This document shows positions 5,907 to 6,592 of a stretch of DNA of 6,592 nt, piece after piece. Position 1 is the first letter of the stretch, and the number at the start of each line of letters is the position of its first letter. The DNA is from Chromatiaceae bacterium (GTDB taxonomy: Bacteria; Pseudomonadota; Gammaproteobacteria; Chromatiales; Chromatiaceae): positions 1 to 6,592 of the forward strand of contig DTXR01000573.1 in the NCBI GenBank assembly GCA_012962365.1, read 5' to 3'. The notes under the pieces are model-generated. The model did not search any database, had not been told where the DNA came from, and saw only the letters and a program-made list of their open reading frames with translations. The position numbers were made by a program, and so were the translations under genes.

Positions 5907-6355
5907 ACTGTTTCGCGATAGGGATCGGGGATGCCCATGTCTTCCAGCAGTTTTTGTTCCAGTGATTCCATTTGCTCTGCTTCTTCCTGGTTCTGGTGGT
6001 CATAACCCTGCAGGTGCAGCATGCCATGCACGACCATGTGCGCCCAGTGATGCTGCAGAAGCTTGCCTTGCCAGGCTGCTTCTTCAGCCACCACCGGCGC
6101 GCAGATCACCAGGTCACCCAGATGTTCCATCGCCACTTCCGGCGGCGCTTCAAAAGGAAAGGACAACACATTGGTAGGCTTGTCCCTGCCCCGGTAGTCA
6201 CGATTGAGCTGCCGGCTCTCTTCCTCATCGACGATGCGGATCACGACTTCGGCGCTTTCGGGTCGCAACGCGGCTTGTGCCCAGCGCTGAAAATCCTCAT
6301 CCGTTGGCAGACCTTTTTCCCTGCTGGCATGTTGCAGTGCCACACGCAGGCTCAT
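5903..6355 (-). CDS. ybeY: Endoribonuclease/rRNA maturation factor YbeY
   Basis: This 150-aa protein belongs to the UPF0054 metalloprotein family. The signature [11 protein letters not shown] at 110-120 supplies the three zinc-binding histidines (110, 114, 120). The conserved block [16 protein letters not shown] lies at 54-69 with the family arginine at 55, and [10 protein letters not shown] lies at 78-87. In E. coli YbeY takes part in 16S rRNA 3'-end maturation and 70S ribosome quality control, and has single-strand endoribonuclease activity. The ATG at 6355 overlaps the phoH stop as ATGA, with a weak GAAGA just before it, and the gene's own stop overlaps the ybeX start in the same way. These overlaps point to stepwise coupled translation of phoH, ybeY and ybeX. 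Length and motifs are normal. Confidence 0.98.
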   Translation of the reverse strand: MSLRVALQHASREKGLPTDEDFQRWAQAALRPESAEVVIRIVDEEESRQLNRDYRGRDKPTNVLSFPFEAPPEVAMEHLGDLVICAPVVAEEAAWQGKLLQHHWAHMVVHGMLHLQGYDHQNQEEAEQMESLEQKLLEDMGIPDPYRETV

Positions 6356-6592
6356 TCTTCGCTGCTCTCGTGACGGTCATAGGCCTGCACCACCTTCTGC
6401 ACAAGCGGATGCCGCACCACGTCCCGGGCATTGAAGAAGGTGAAGCTGATGCCTTCTACCCTGGCCAGGATCTCCGTGGCCTGGCGCAGGCCAGAACGCT
6501 GGTGACGCGGCAGATCCACCTGGGTGACATCGCCGGTGATCACGGCCGTGGAGCCGAAGCCGATACGGGTGAGAAACATTTTCATCTGTTCC
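6352..6592 (-). CDS. phoH: PhoH-like ATPase (YbeZ), C-terminal end (partial)
   Basis: Only the last 79 residues are in the window; the gene continues beyond base 6592. The visible part begins [20 protein letters not shown], followed by DVTQVDLP and [10 protein letters not shown]. This is the highly conserved sensor-type end of the PhoH P-loop NTPase domain, and it ends in a charged tail (YDRHESSEE). The Walker A and B motifs lie outside the window. PhoH/YbeZ proteins are cytoplasmic ATPases, predicted or shown to be RNA helicase-like. E. coli YbeZ has been reported to interact with YbeY, which agrees with the ATGA overlap between the two genes (6352-6355). The internal ATG at 6585 is only a methionine in the conserved block, not a start. 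Confidence 0.95.
   Translation of the reverse strand, partial: EQMKMFLTRIGFGSTAVITGDVTQVDLPRHQRSGLRQATEILARVEGISFTFFNARDVVRHPLVQKVVQAYDRHESSEE

Noticed and set aside
5157..6177. Long plus-strand frames opposite ybeX and ybeY (239 and 296 codons)
   Set aside because: Both are shadows; the translations are rich in His/Gln or Ser/Arg, and the opposite strand encodes textbook CBS and YbeY proteins.
1..6592. Mobile element, tRNA, riboswitch or CRISPR content
   Set aside because: Reading both strands showed no repeated spacers, no transposase or integrase motifs, no tRNA-like cloverleaf and no long terminal repeats.

Overview
The window looks like a chromosomal stretch of a gammaproteobacterium. 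The main reason is the minus-strand run phoH(ybeZ)-ybeY-ybeX(corC)-lnt, in the order known from Escherichia coli and many other gamma- and betaproteobacteria. The trpD-trpC pair, yjbQ and ridA also read as ordinary proteobacterial proteins. The DNA is moderately GC-rich and coding density is very high. I see no tRNA, rRNA, insertion sequence, integrase or CRISPR array. The genus cannot be fixed from this window.

Plus-strand block (1-2967): the 3' end of trpD, then trpC with a GTG start after an 81-bp spacer, then a gene for an exported right-handed beta-helix protein of unknown substrate, then yjbQ only 5 bp further on. All four could share one transcript. The beta-helix gene has the best Shine-Dalgarno sequence in the block, so it may be translated strongly and independently. 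It is the least expected member: tryptophan biosynthesis genes are followed by an envelope or secreted carbohydrate-binding or lyase-like protein.

Junction (2968-3606): yjbQ meets ridA tail to tail with 9 bp between stops and no clear terminator. ridA reads leftward from 3363. A very small putative lipoprotein gene (72 aa) reads rightward from 3388, 24 bp from the ridA start, across an AT-rich patch with -10-like hexamers on both strands. Its 3' end overlaps the 3' end of lnt by 40 bp on the opposite strand.

Minus-strand block (6592-3567): phoH (partial), ybeY, ybeX and lnt. phoH/ybeY and ybeY/ybeX each overlap by ATGA, and ybeX and lnt are 3 bp apart, so the block looks translationally coupled. 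It combines an RNA/ribosome-quality module (PhoH, YbeY, YbeX) with the last step of lipoprotein maturation (Lnt).

No clearly new multi-gene system is visible. The points most worth a second look are the beta-helix protein in the trp/yjbQ transcript, the small lipoprotein antisense to the lipoprotein-acylating enzyme, and the clustering of trpD, yjbQ and ridA, three genes that prior work links to enamine and thiamine metabolism.
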